A stretch of 18,263 nt of DNA from a bacterium (GCA_025774615.1 JALGVQ010000028.1:1-18263), one strand, 5' to 3'. Counted from the stretch's first letter, positions 1-8,435 are shown. Program-made: numbers and translations. Notes: generated from the sequence alone by a model not told the origin.

Positions 1-2
1 GG

Positions 3-236
3 CAACGCCGGGGGGATCGGTTCAGGATGCAGGTGACGGTTCCACCGAACACGGAAGCGACGGTCTACGTCCCGGCCCTGAACGCGGATGAAGTCAGTGA
101 GGGCGGGAAGCCAGCTCGAGAAGCCGAGGGGGTCACGTTCATCAAGTATGAGGAAGATTCCGCCGTCTACCGGGTGGGATCGGGACGGTACTCGTTCGTG
201 TCCCGATGGTCACCCGAATCCCCCCCCCATCCCTGA
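3..236 (+). CDS. GH78 alpha-L-rhamnosidase, C-terminal end only (5' truncated by window)
   Basis: The open frame enters from the left edge and stops at the TGA at 234-236, so only about 77 C-terminal residues are visible. They match the C-terminal beta-sandwich domain of GH78 alpha-L-rhamnosidases: VTVPPNTEATV, then AEGV, then VGSGRYSF. The complete rhamnosidase downstream ends with the equivalent VTIPANTTARV, AEGV and VGSGVYHF in the same order and spacing, so the two are paralogues. The catalytic domain lies outside the window, so activity cannot be judged. GH78 enzymes release terminal alpha-L-rhamnose from plant or microbial glycosides and polysaccharides. The gene ends 17 bp before the permease start on the same strand, which suggests an operon. 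A run of nine C lies at 220-228, just before the stop codon. The family call is firm from the tail; the exact substrate is unknown. Confidence 0.8.
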   Translation, partial: QRRGDRFRMQVTVPPNTEATVYVPALNADEVSEGGKPAREAEGVTFIKYEEDSAVYRVGSGRYSFVSRWSPESPPHP

Positions 237-241
237 CTCAC

Positions 242-245
242 GGAG
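242..245 (+). promoter_or_regulatory. Ribosome binding site deciding the permease start
   Basis: GGAG sits 8 nt before the GTG at 254. The alternative in-frame ATG at 206 has no purine-rich leader and would overlap the upstream rhamnosidase gene by 31 nt. I therefore place the start at 254. Confidence 0.6.
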
Positions 246-253
246 ACTCAACC

Positions 254-1987
254 GTGTCGGCACAGCAGGCCACTAAAGCGATCAGGACACTCGACAGGCT
301 GTACGAGTTCGACCGCGAGCCTGTCTCGAGAGAACGGCTGCTCGGCCCGGGATACTTCGCGGGATCTTTCGCCGGTGAGCACGTCGCGGCGACCGAGTTC
401 GTCATCGGAGTGCTCTTCGTCAACTGGGGGGCCAGCGTCAGGGACATCTTCCTCGGCCTGGCAATCGGGAACCTGCTGGCGGTGCTGACCTGGGCGCTCA
501 TCTGCGCGCCGATCGCGGTGCAGACCCGGCTGACTCTCTACTGGTACCTGCGCAGGATCGGCGGGCCGTTCATGACGGTCATCTACAACGTCCTGAACGC
601 CGTTCTCTTCTGCATCCTCGCCGGCTGTATGATAACGGTTTCTGCCTCGGCGGTCCGGATCCCCTTCAATATCCCGGCCCAGGTGGACTGGTATCCTACC
701 GATCTCCGCTTCGTGCTCGTAGTGCTGGGAGTGGGAGCTGTCGTGGTAACGCTGGCGATCCTCGGATTCAAAAGGCTCGCCTCGTTCGCGACAGTCTGTG
801 CCCCCTGGGTCTTCCTCATGTTCATCGCCGGTGCCCTGGTGATGCTTCCCAGGCTCACTGAGGCGGCCGGCCTCACCGCCATCGGCAGCTGGAGCGATTT
901 CTGGCATGTGGGCAGGGAGGTGGTGTGGACCGGCCAGGTCCCGGGCGGGGGCGCCCCGATGGGATTCTGGAAGGTCACCGCCTTCGCGTGGATCTGCAAT
1001 CTGGCTATGCACGGCGGGCTCTCCGATATGGCTCTTTTCCGCTATGCACGTCATGCCCGCTACGGATACTTCAGCGCCTTCGGCATGTATCTGGGACACT
1101 ACCTGGCCTGGATATGCGCCGGAATGATGGGAGTGGGGGCTGCCCTGCTCCTCAATGTCCCCCTGGCGGAGCTGGACGCGGGCGAGGTCGCTTTCCAGGC
1201 ACTCGGATGGGCAGGTGCCCTCGCCGTGGTCATCGCCGGCTGGACGACCTCCAATCCGACGCTTTATCGGGCCGGTCTCGCGCTCCAGGCGGTGACACCC
1301 AACTGGTCCAGGGCGAGAGTGACCCTGATCGCGGGCGTGATAACCACGATCATCGCCTGCTTCCCCTTCGTCTTCACGCGATTGCTTGATTTCGTGGGAC
1401 TCTACGGACTGTTGCTGGTTCCGGCCGGAGCGATCGTTGTGACCGAACACTGGATCTTCCCCAGGATCGGATTGACCAGGTATTGGGCGTCGTCGAAGGG
1501 CCTGCTCATGAACCGGGCGGCGCTGATCGCGTGGTTCACAGCGATTGCATTCGCCCTCCTGCTCGAACGGACCGGCACGCTGCATCTCTTCTTCCTCTTC
1601 CTGCCCGTATACCTGTTTACCTCGCTTCTCTACACCGGCCTTGCTTCGATAGAGGGCGCCAGGGAGCCGGCCGGAGAGTCCTCAGAGGACGGGGAAGAAC
1701 CGGTGCGCCACCCTGACCCGATCTCGCAGGTGGAGCAGGCTGAGGGTGGTAGTCCATCTTCGGAGAGAAGGAACAGGATGGCCTGGTTGCCGGGTATGAT
1801 TGCGGCAGCGGCGCTGAGCGCCTGTTTCGTTATGCCGCTCATGGTCTGCCTGGCCGGACCGGATAACCACACCGGGAATCTCACACTATTGAGGCAGTGG
1901 CTCATCCTCCCGTCGCTGATCTACTTCGTGGCAGGGACCCTCTTCTCTGTTCGCATGCGGAGGACACGGATCGAACCTCAGGAATGA
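254..1987 (+). CDS. NCS1-like (purine/cytosine permease family) secondary transporter
   Basis: This is a 577-residue polytopic inner-membrane protein with about 14 hydrophobic segments. The motif WTTSNPTLYRAGLAL (about residues 333-347) resembles the WTTNDNNxY region of CodB-type nucleobase:cation symporter-1 proteins, and the N-terminal LGPGYFAGSFAGEH region fits the same superfamily. NCS1 proteins usually have 12 helices. Here two more follow a charged, Glu/Ser-rich linker (about residues 470-512), making the protein longer than usual. It lies between two GH78 rhamnosidase genes with gaps of 17 bp and 7 bp, so it is probably co-transcribed with them and may import a product or aglycone of rhamnoside cleavage. 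The substrate cannot be read from the sequence; nucleobases, hydantoins and vitamins are known for the family, and sugars are not typical. The GTG start was chosen for its ribosome binding site and lack of overlap. Confidence 0.75.
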   Translation: MSAQQATKAIRTLDRLYEFDREPVSRERLLGPGYFAGSFAGEHVAATEFVIGVLFVNWGASVRDIFLGLAIGNLLAVLTWALICAPIAVQTRLTLYWYLRRIGGPFMTVIYNVLNAVLFCILAGCMITVSASAVRIPFNIPAQVDWYPTDLRFVLVVLGVGAVVVTLAILGFKRLASFATVCAPWVFLMFIAGALVMLPRLTEAAGLTAIGSWSDFWHVGREVVWTGQVPGGGAPMGFWKVTAFAWICNLAMHGGLSDMALFRYARHARYGYFSAFGMYLGHYLAWICAGMMGVGAALLLNVPLAELDAGEVAFQALGWAGALAVVIAGWTTSNPTLYRAGLALQAVTPNWSRARVTLIAGVITTIIACFPFVFTRLLDFVGLYGLLLVPAGAIVVTEHWIFPRIGLTRYWASSKGLLMNRAALIAWFTAIAFALLLERTGTLHLFFLFLPVYLFTSLLYTGLASIEGAREPAGESSEDGEEPVRHPDPISQVEQAEGGSPSSERRNRMAWLPGMIAAAALSACFVMPLMVCLAGPDNHTGNLTLLRQWLILPSLIYFVAGTLFSVRMRRTRIEPQE

Positions 1988-1994
1988 CAGGTGA

Positions 1995-4754
1995 ATGATG
2001 GATGCGATTACTCTCGTTACGGCTCTTCTGATCGGGTTCTCACCTTCTCTGTCCGACTCCGGCGCCCGTGAGCTCACGCCCGCGTACCTGCGATGTGAGT
2101 ACCGGGTCGATCCCCTCGGAATGGATGAGACCTCACCCCGTCTCAGCTGGATAGTCGAGTCGGACGTTCGGAATCAGAGACAGACCTCGTACCGGATCCT
2201 TGTTGCGAGCTCTCCCGGAATACTCTCCGAAGATCGGGGCGACCTGTGGGACACGGGCCGGGTCGAAAGCGGAGAAACGATCAATATCGTTTATGGGGGA
2301 GAGCGGCTGGGATCCCGGATGCGCTGTTACTGGAAGGTTCGGGTCTGGGACGCGGAGGGTCGCCCGTCCTCCTGGAGCGGACCGGCACTCTGGTCTATGG
2401 GATTGCTCGGTGAGTCAGACTGGCAGGCCGACTGGATCGGGTACGACCGGCCGCGGGAGGAGGAACCGGAGGGTGAGCCGGAGGTTGAAGTCCTCAACCT
2501 GCCACCGGCCAGGTACCTGCGTACGAGCTTCAGGAGTGACAGGCAGGTCCACCGGGCGATCGCCTACATCACGGTGCTGGGTCTCTGCGATGTGTACCTG
2601 AATGGTGAGAGAATCAGCGAGGACTACTTCAATCCTGGCTGGACCGATTACGCGAAGCGCGTCTACTACCGGACCTACGACGTGACCGGAATGGTCCGCT
2701 CCGGAGAGAACACCATCGGTGCCGTTCTCGCCGACGGCTGGTTCAGCGGATACCTGGGCTGGAGGCAGGACATACGCGATCATTACGGCAGTCGTCTCCG
2801 CCTGCGCGCTCAAGTGCATATCGAATACACCGACGGCTCTGAAGAAGTGATTGTCTCTGGACCGGACTGGAAGGCGTCAACAGGGCCGCTCCGCGAGGCC
2901 GACCTCTATATGGGCGAGGTCTATGATGCCCGGCTGGAGATGGAAGGATGGGATTCACCCGGATTCGACGATTCCGGGTGGGAAGAGGTGGACACGGGTG
3001 CGGAACTCACTCCGGCTGTCCAGGCTCACCCCGGCCCGCCTGTCCGGGCGGTGGCCGAGTTCACACCGGTCAGTATCGCCGAACCGCGACCAGGCGAATA
3101 CGTCGTGGATTTGGGACAGATCTTCGCGGGAGTCGTGCGGATCAGTGTCAGGGGCAGGCCGGGACAGAAGATAACGATCCGTCACGCCGAGCGACTCAAT
3201 CCCGACGGCACTATCTACATCGAGAACCTGCGCGGAGCACGCGCGACCGATTATTACATCTGTAAGGGCGACGGGGTCGAGACATGGTCGCCCCGGTTCA
3301 CCTTTCATGGATTCCAGTACGTGGAGTTAACGGGTCTCAGTGAGCCGCCGATCGAAGATTCGGTGACCGGAATCGCGCTCAGCAGTGCCACCCCGCTCGC
3401 CGGCAGTTTCGAGTGCTCCGAGCAGATGCTCAACCGTCTCCACCAGAACGTCTACTGGACACAGGCCGCGAATTTCATAGACATACCGACCGATTGTCCC
3501 CAGCGGGACGAAAGACTCGGCTGGACCGGGGACGCCCAGGTCTACGTCAGGGCGGCCGCCATGAACACTGACGTCCAGACCTTCTTCACCAAGTGGCTCG
3601 TCGACCTGGAAGACGCCCAACGCGCGGATGGGCAGTTCCCGACGGTTGCTCCTCTCAAGATCTCGGGGGGTGATGGCGGACCCGCCTGGGCCGACGCCGG
3701 GGTCATCTGCCCGTGGACCATCTACGAGGTCTACGAGGACAGGCGGCTGCTGGCCCGCCGGTACGACTCCATGAAGCGGTTCATTGAATTCTGCAGGGGC
3801 CGCAGTACTCCTGATCTGCTCCCCCCCGAAGACTTCCATGCCTTCGGCGACTGGCTCAACATACAGGCCGACACGCCGAAGGAAGTGATCTACACGGCCT
3901 ATTTCGCCTACAGCACGAAGCTGACTGCCCGGGCGGCCGAGGTGCTCGGCCGGATGTCGGAGGCCGCCGAATACAACACCCTCTTCGAAGGGATCAGGTC
4001 GGCCTTTAACCGGGCCTACGTGCAGGAGGACGGCCGGATCCTTGGTGATACCCAGACCAGTTACGTGCTCGCCCTGGCTTACGATCTGGTAGAGGGTGAC
4101 AGGAGGGAGCAGGCGGCACAGCACCTGATCAGTCGTATCCGGGAGCGGGACTGGCACCTCTCAACCGGATTCGTGGGTACCAAGGACCTGATGCTCGTAC
4201 TCACGAAGATCGGAGCCACCGACGTAGCGTATCGGCTACTGCACAACGACACGTTTCCGAGCTGGGGATTCACTATCAGACACGGAGCCACGAGCATCTG
4301 GGAGCGGTGGGACGGATGGACCCCCGAGGCGGGATTCCAGGACCCGGGCATGAATTCCTTCGCCCACTATTCGTTCGGTGCGGTCTACCAGTGGATGGTC
4401 GAGAATATCGGGGGCATCAGGTCCAACGGGCCCGGATACAGGAATATCACCATCGCACCGCAGCCTGATGGGCGAATCACGTGGGCCAGAGTGGGCTACA
4501 ACAGTATACGGGGACCCATCCAGAGCCAGTGGAAGACCGAGGGCCTCACGCTCAGCCTCGATGTCACCATTCCGGCGAATACCACCGCAAGGGTGGTGAT
4601 ACCGACTGCAGACCCGGGTGATGTGACAGAGTCAGGCAGGGCCGTCAGGGATGCAGAGGGGGTAGAAGGAGTGAGTGTCGAACATGGCCGGGTGATCGTA
4701 ACCGTCGGATCAGGGGTATATCACTTCGCATGCACGGGGTGGATCACGCCGTAG
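1995..4754 (+). CDS. Alpha-L-rhamnosidase, GH78 family, complete
   Basis: This 919-residue protein has the full bacterial GH78 layout: Ig-like N-terminal domain (about 28-125), rhamnosidase N domain (about 165-330), concanavalin-like beta domain (about 350-448), (alpha/alpha)6 catalytic barrel (about 460-810) and C-terminal beta domain (about 815-919). The signature DCPQRDERLGWTGDA begins at D500, with E506 matching the family's general acid. The motif ATSIWERWDGW carries E770, matching the general base. The enzyme hydrolyses terminal alpha-L-rhamnosides by inversion. Residues 1-24 are hydrophobic but lack an N-terminal Lys or Arg, so this is a weak signal peptide and export is only probable. 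TGA immediately precedes ATG 1995, so the start is 1995 or the adjacent ATG at 1998; AGGTGA at 1989-1994 suits the latter slightly better. It starts 7 nt after the permease stop. Its stop lies 6 bp from that of the convergent nitroreductase. Confidence 0.95.
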   Translation: MMDAITLVTALLIGFSPSLSDSGARELTPAYLRCEYRVDPLGMDETSPRLSWIVESDVRNQRQTSYRILVASSPGILSEDRGDLWDTGRVESGETINIVYGGERLGSRMRCYWKVRVWDAEGRPSSWSGPALWSMGLLGESDWQADWIGYDRPREEEPEGEPEVEVLNLPPARYLRTSFRSDRQVHRAIAYITVLGLCDVYLNGERISEDYFNPGWTDYAKRVYYRTYDVTGMVRSGENTIGAVLADGWFSGYLGWRQDIRDHYGSRLRLRAQVHIEYTDGSEEVIVSGPDWKASTGPLREADLYMGEVYDARLEMEGWDSPGFDDSGWEEVDTGAELTPAVQAHPGPPVRAVAEFTPVSIAEPRPGEYVVDLGQIFAGVVRISVRGRPGQKITIRHAERLNPDGTIYIENLRGARATDYYICKGDGVETWSPRFTFHGFQYVELTGLSEPPIEDSVTGIALSSATPLAGSFECSEQMLNRLHQNVYWTQAANFIDIPTDCPQRDERLGWTGDAQVYVRAAAMNTDVQTFFTKWLVDLEDAQRADGQFPTVAPLKISGGDGGPAWADAGVICPWTIYEVYEDRRLLARRYDSMKRFIEFCRGRSTPDLLPPEDFHAFGDWLNIQADTPKEVIYTAYFAYSTKLTARAAEVLGRMSEAAEYNTLFEGIRSAFNRAYVQEDGRILGDTQTSYVLALAYDLVEGDRREQAAQHLISRIRERDWHLSTGFVGTKDLMLVLTKIGATDVAYRLLHNDTFPSWGFTIRHGATSIWERWDGWTPEAGFQDPGMNSFAHYSFGAVYQWMVENIGGIRSNGPGYRNITIAPQPDGRITWARVGYNSIRGPIQSQWKTEGLTLSLDVTIPANTTARVVIPTADPGDVTESGRAVRDAEGVEGVSVEHGRVIVTVGSGVYHFACTGWITP

Positions 4755-4760
4755 GGACTC

Positions 4761-5306
4761 TCAATACGAATTGAAGGATACAAGCTCTTCTATCGGGTAT
4801 CTCTTCGGCTCTGACTCCATTTTCTGATTGTCGTGATGGCCGAGCGCTATCATGACGTCGATTTTCTTGTCGTTCGGGATGCCCAGTACCGATTTCACAG
4901 CCTTCTCATTGAACCAGCCGATCCAGCAGGTCCCGAGACCGAGTTCCTGTGCCTGAAGAACCAGGTGTTCTCCCGCTATCCCGATATCCAGCAGATAGTA
5001 TCTGGTGTCTTTGATCCTGCCTCCGAGCCTGGCCAGGAACCTGGACTTCTCTGATACGATGACTACGATGACAGGAGCGGTCCTGGCGAAGGAGTTGAAG
5101 AAATGGAGTCCTCTGAAAGCAACCTTGCACAGTTTATCCCTGACCTGCTCATCATCAACAATGATGAATCTCCACGGCTGTGAATTGCACGCCGAGGGTG
5201 CCAACCTCGCCGCTTCAATACACATCATCACCTTGTCACGGTCGACAGGAGTGCTCAGGAATTCCCGTACACTTTGCCTCTGCATTACCAGGTCGATAAA
5301 AGCCAT
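4761..5306 (-). CDS. Nitroreductase family protein (FMN-dependent oxidoreductase)
   Basis: This 181-residue protein has the standard small nitroreductase pattern. RQSVREF (residues 10-16) and SACNSQPWRF (38-47) form the N-terminal FMN-binding region, followed by a hydrophobic core helix and the LGLGTCWIGWF stretch. Near the C terminus comes ALGHHD followed by a basic patch. Family members use FMN and NAD(P)H to reduce nitro groups, quinones or other acceptors, usually as cytoplasmic homodimers; the substrate here is unknown. The ATG at 5306 puts RQSVR at the usual distance from the N terminus, but no Shine-Dalgarno sequence precedes it. It is transcribed away from the M61 gene 89 bp upstream and converges on the rhamnosidase gene. 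Its codons look more A/T-rich than those of its neighbours, which could indicate a different origin; I did not quantify this. Confidence 0.9.
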   Translation of the reverse strand: MAFIDLVMQRQSVREFLSTPVDRDKVMMCIEAARLAPSACNSQPWRFIIVDDEQVRDKLCKVAFRGLHFFNSFARTAPVIVVIVSEKSRFLARLGGRIKDTRYYLLDIGIAGEHLVLQAQELGLGTCWIGWFNEKAVKSVLGIPNDKKIDVMIALGHHDNQKMESEPKRYPIEELVSFNSY

Positions 5307-5315
5307 TATGCAATT

Positions 5316-5344
5316 ATTGTAGCAAACAGATCAGAACCTGACCA
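5316..5344 (-). promoter_or_regulatory. Possible promoter for the nitroreductase gene
   Basis: On the minus strand TACAAT (5321-5316) is a good -10 match, preceded at 17 bp by TGGTCA (5344-5339), a weak -35. The -10 ends only 9 nt before the ATG, so transcription would start at or within a few bases of the start codon. This agrees with the absence of a ribosome binding site. The call rests on pattern alone. Confidence 0.3.
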
Positions 5345-5395
5345 CGTCCGCTGGATAGAGATCAAAGCATGATCCTGAACCCGTATTGAATGTAT

Positions 5396-7294
5396 TTACC
5401 GATCGACACCTCCAGTCAGGAACCCCCGGCGAACCCGCAGTTGTTCGGGAGTCGCGTCGGGCGCCTCGACGATCACCACTCTCAGTTCCTCCACCGTCTC
5501 CACCCGCCAGCTCAGATCGACTATCTCTCCCTCGCGTTCGACCCTCAGCCTGACCCGCGCGCCTCGTTCCAGATCTGAGAGGAATCGATCGACATCCCGG
5601 GCCGTTTCGACCGCCCTTCCACCGACCGATAGCACCCTGTCTCCCCGGCCGAGCCCCGCCCGATCGGGCGCTGAACCTGCCGTTACCAACCGGGCCACAG
5701 GACCGGCCTCCCCATCGATGCATCTGAAGCCCTGTCTGACGACCTCCATCGTCTCTTCCCGGTAGGTGAGACCGGCATACTCCAGATAGCGCTCCCAGTC
5801 CGGCTTCACCGTTCCCACAACATGATCCTCGAAGAAATCGAAGAGATCGCGCCCGGCCACATCTTCACAGACATAGATGAAATCCTCGGTCCCGAACCCT
5901 TCGTACTCGAGGTACTCCCCGCCACTCTCCCACATCAGGATCCGCATGACGTCATCGAGGGACCGCCGGTTCCCGGTAGACTCCCTGATGATGAGATCGA
6001 GGGCCATACCCAGCACCTCCCCCTGGGTGTAGTAGGAGATGGTGCCGTGGGGATTCCTTTCCTGTCCGTCCCAGGTCGTCCAGGACATCCGGGCCGGAGA
6101 GGCATACGGCTGGGCCGGACTCCCTATCCAAGCGGCTATCGAGCGGGCATAGTTGTCATAATACTCCTGAGGTGTCCAGAAACCGGCCCTGATGCCGGTG
6201 AAGGCGGTGTAGGTCTCGGTGATCCCCTCACTGATCCAGAGACTCTCGGTCCGGTTCTCAGTCTGGTAATCGAAAGGCCCCAGTGTTTTCGGTCGGATAC
6301 GCTTGACGTTCCACAGATGGTAGAACTCGTGCGCGCTGATATTCCAGAGGCTGAGGGGATCCCGTTCCAGTCCGCGCGCATTCATGCCGATGGTGGTGGA
6401 ACGCAGGTGTTCGAGCCCTCCCCCACCGCCGTTGTAGTAAATAAAGGTGTAGTGCTCGAAGGGGAATCCACCGAAGAACTCCGCCTGACAGTCGCAGATC
6501 CTGACCAGGCTCTCCACGAACGTCTCGTGGTCGAAGGTGACCCCCTGACCCGCTCCATCATAGGCTACCGTGAACGGAACACCCCAGGAATCGAAGTGCC
6601 ATCGGTGGATGTTCGCATCCTCACCTACCAGCGTCGGAGAGTCGATCAGCCAGTCGTAATCCTCGGCCCAGAAGACATCCGGATCGGGGGTGGGATTCAG
6701 ACCAGTAGCCACGACCCAGTCCGCCGGCAGATCGAACCGGACCAGGATCCGGTGAGTGGTGTATCCATCCAGATACATCCAGCTCTGGGGACCACTGATC
6801 AGTCCCCCACGTGGGTGAAGGTAATGCATCAATGTCATCGCCGAGGGGGGACCATCATGCATCGAGTCCAACGCCTCAACCGAATAGCTGAATATGAAAT
6901 CCTGGACCTCACCATTCGTCACCATCCATGAGTTGTTTCCGGTCCTCTCGACCGCAAGCAATTCCCCATCCTCATCCTCTGCCTGAACGTCTCCGATATT
7001 CTCATGCCACCCCATGATCCGGTAGAATCCTGGTGCCCATCGGGGAAGCAGGAACCGGCTGATATCCTCCTCCATGTGCCGGACATGTATGTGTACCCGA
7101 TAGTGATCGAACTCTCCTGGCGAAACCTCAGTCACATATTGTGCTGAAAGAGGCGGTGCGGAGCGATCCTCAACCGTCCGCGTCTGGGCCTCGATGCGGC
7201 CGGCCAGTGAAAGAACGAGGATCAGAACAAAGGCTATCCGGCCGGGGAGGACTTCCCCGGCCCTGAATCCCAACATCTTGAGATATGACATCAT
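5396..7294 (-). CDS. M61 family aminopeptidase with C-terminal PDZ domain
   Basis: The 632-residue protein begins with a signal peptide (hydrophobic core about residues 19-31, cleavage near IEAQ at 34-37), so it acts in the periplasm or outside. The catalytic motif HEFYH (H322, E323, H326), followed by LWNVKRIRP, is typical of M61 glycyl-aminopeptidase-type metallopeptidases; E356 in WISEGIT is the expected third zinc ligand. A PDZ domain occupies about residues 515-600, including APDRAGLGRGDRVLSVGG. The tail DATPEQLR is common at the end of this family, so the protein looks complete. M61 enzymes release small N-terminal residues, often Gly or Ala, from peptides. The start is ATG 7294 with GGGGGA a few bases upstream. 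It begins 54 bp after the dehydrogenase stop on the same strand and may be read through from it. Confidence 0.92.
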   Translation of the reverse strand: MMSYLKMLGFRAGEVLPGRIAFVLILVLSLAGRIEAQTRTVEDRSAPPLSAQYVTEVSPGEFDHYRVHIHVRHMEEDISRFLLPRWAPGFYRIMGWHENIGDVQAEDEDGELLAVERTGNNSWMVTNGEVQDFIFSYSVEALDSMHDGPPSAMTLMHYLHPRGGLISGPQSWMYLDGYTTHRILVRFDLPADWVVATGLNPTPDPDVFWAEDYDWLIDSPTLVGEDANIHRWHFDSWGVPFTVAYDGAGQGVTFDHETFVESLVRICDCQAEFFGGFPFEHYTFIYYNGGGGGLEHLRSTTIGMNARGLERDPLSLWNISAHEFYHLWNVKRIRPKTLGPFDYQTENRTESLWISEGITETYTAFTGIRAGFWTPQEYYDNYARSIAAWIGSPAQPYASPARMSWTTWDGQERNPHGTISYYTQGEVLGMALDLIIRESTGNRRSLDDVMRILMWESGGEYLEYEGFGTEDFIYVCEDVAGRDLFDFFEDHVVGTVKPDWERYLEYAGLTYREETMEVVRQGFRCIDGEAGPVARLVTAGSAPDRAGLGRGDRVLSVGGRAVETARDVDRFLSDLERGARVRLRVEREGEIVDLSWRVETVEELRVVIVEAPDATPEQLRVRRGFLTGGVDR

Positions 7295-7348
7295 TGGATT
7301 TCCCCCACTATTGGACCTGTTTCACCAGGATGCGTGGTTTCGGTAGAA

Positions 7349-8431
7349 CTACGCGCCAGTGACGAGAACTACCTTGCCGGCGTATCCGCCGCGTTCGAGC
7401 AGCTCGTGCGCACGAGCTGCCTCGAGCAACGGGATCCGCTCGGTCACCACCGGTTTAAGTTTGCCCGCAGCCAGAGAGTCGAGGAGCTCGGTCAGCGTCT
7501 CACGGTACCAGGTATTGTGTTTTCGGAGATCCGGGGCAACAGGAGCCCGCTTGCCGTCCGGGATTAGTCCGAGCAGGATTCGCATCAGCATGGTGAGTAC
7601 CATGGGCGCCATCCCTCGCCTGGATATGCCGGTCACACCGAACCACACCAACCGTCCGCCTTTGCGCAGAGCCCGGTATGAACGCCTGACCTGGCGCACC
7701 CCCCCTATGGGGTCGAACACGGCATCCACACCGTCACCGGTGAGACCGTATATGCGTTCTACGAAGTCATCAGTGTGGTAGTCGATGGGCGTAGCCCCGA
7801 AGGCTGACACGACATCGTGGTTGTGCTCAGATGCCGTCCCGAATATCTCCAGACCCGCAAGTTTGCCGAGATCGAGCAGAGCGGTCCCGACTCCTCCAGC
7901 CGCGCCGTGTACAAGGATACTCTCGCCACTCCGTACGATGGCAGCTCGGTGCATCACCCCGTGCGCGGTGATGTAGTTCACCACCAGGCAGACAGCCTCG
8001 GCGGGATCCAGACCCATGGGGACGGGCACCAGGTCGCTGGCGGGAAGGCAGATGAACTCTGCATAGCCACCACCGTTTTGGGCGAAGGTCCAGCCAGCAA
8101 CCGACTGCCCAGGCTGGAGGGCGGACACCCCCTCGCCGAGCTTGTCCGCCACCCCGACGATGTCCAGGCCCAGAGTGAACGGTACGCGTGGAGTCCCCGG
8201 CAGCGAGCGAGAGCGGCGGTGCATGAGATCGAAGGCGGAGACGCCGGCGGCCTGGACTTTCACCCGAACCTCACCTGCCTGGGGTTCCGGGATGTCCTCT
8301 TCGACCACCTGCAGCACGTCCGGCCCGCCATGCCGCGACACGACGACGCGATGATGTTTCGTGGCAGGTGAACCGTATTCGTCCTGGCCACCTGGTTTCA
8401 GCGGGTTCTCATGATCGGTTGTTGGTGTCAT
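7349..8431 (-). CDS. Medium-chain dehydrogenase/reductase (zinc-independent, quinone-oxidoreductase-like)
   Basis: This 360-residue protein has an N-terminal GroES-like domain beginning around residue 27 (VVVSRHGGPDVL, then the AAGVSAFDL region) and a Rossmann domain whose nucleotide motif HGAAGGVGTA starts at H175. The AASV/AAGG-type motif and the lack of a structural zinc Cys cluster place it with NADPH quinone oxidoreductase / VAT-1-like enzymes. These reduce quinones, enones or aldehydes in the cytoplasm. Residues 1-26 form a polar N-terminal extension without obvious function. The ATG at 8431 lies only 4 nt after the stop of the AKR-like gene, which supports this start and indicates translational coupling. 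The substrate is unknown. The C-terminal KVVLVTGA is typical for the subfamily, so the gene is intact. Confidence 0.88.
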   Translation of the reverse strand: MTPTTDHENPLKPGGQDEYGSPATKHHRVVVSRHGGPDVLQVVEEDIPEPQAGEVRVKVQAAGVSAFDLMHRRSRSLPGTPRVPFTLGLDIVGVADKLGEGVSALQPGQSVAGWTFAQNGGGYAEFICLPASDLVPVPMGLDPAEAVCLVVNYITAHGVMHRAAIVRSGESILVHGAAGGVGTALLDLGKLAGLEIFGTASEHNHDVVSAFGATPIDYHTDDFVERIYGLTGDGVDAVFDPIGGVRQVRRSYRALRKGGRLVWFGVTGISRRGMAPMVLTMLMRILLGLIPDGKRAPVAPDLRKHNTWYRETLTELLDSLAAGKLKPVVTERIPLLEAARAHELLERGGYAGKVVLVTGA

Positions 8432-8435
8432 GCTG

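Noticed and set aside
206-253. Start of the permease at ATG 206
   Set aside because: It overlaps the upstream gene by 31 nt, has no ribosome binding site, and adds a proline-rich stretch across the C9 tract; GTG 254 is better supported.
248-1585. 445-codon open frame on the minus strand
   Set aside because: It lies opposite the permease gene. Its product is rich in Arg, Gly, His, Glu and Asp without motifs or a hydrophobic core, as expected for a shadow frame in high-GC DNA.
3327-4157. 276-codon open frame on the minus strand
   Set aside because: It is antisense to the catalytic domain of the GH78 gene and shows no family resemblance.
5360-5374. Inverted repeat GATCA-N5-TGATC upstream of the nitroreductase
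   Set aside because: Arms of 5 bp are expected by chance and nothing links it to a regulator in the window.
5822-6931. 369-codon open frame on the plus strand
   Set aside because: It is antisense to the M61 gene, whose catalytic motifs are intact. The product has no recognisable domain.
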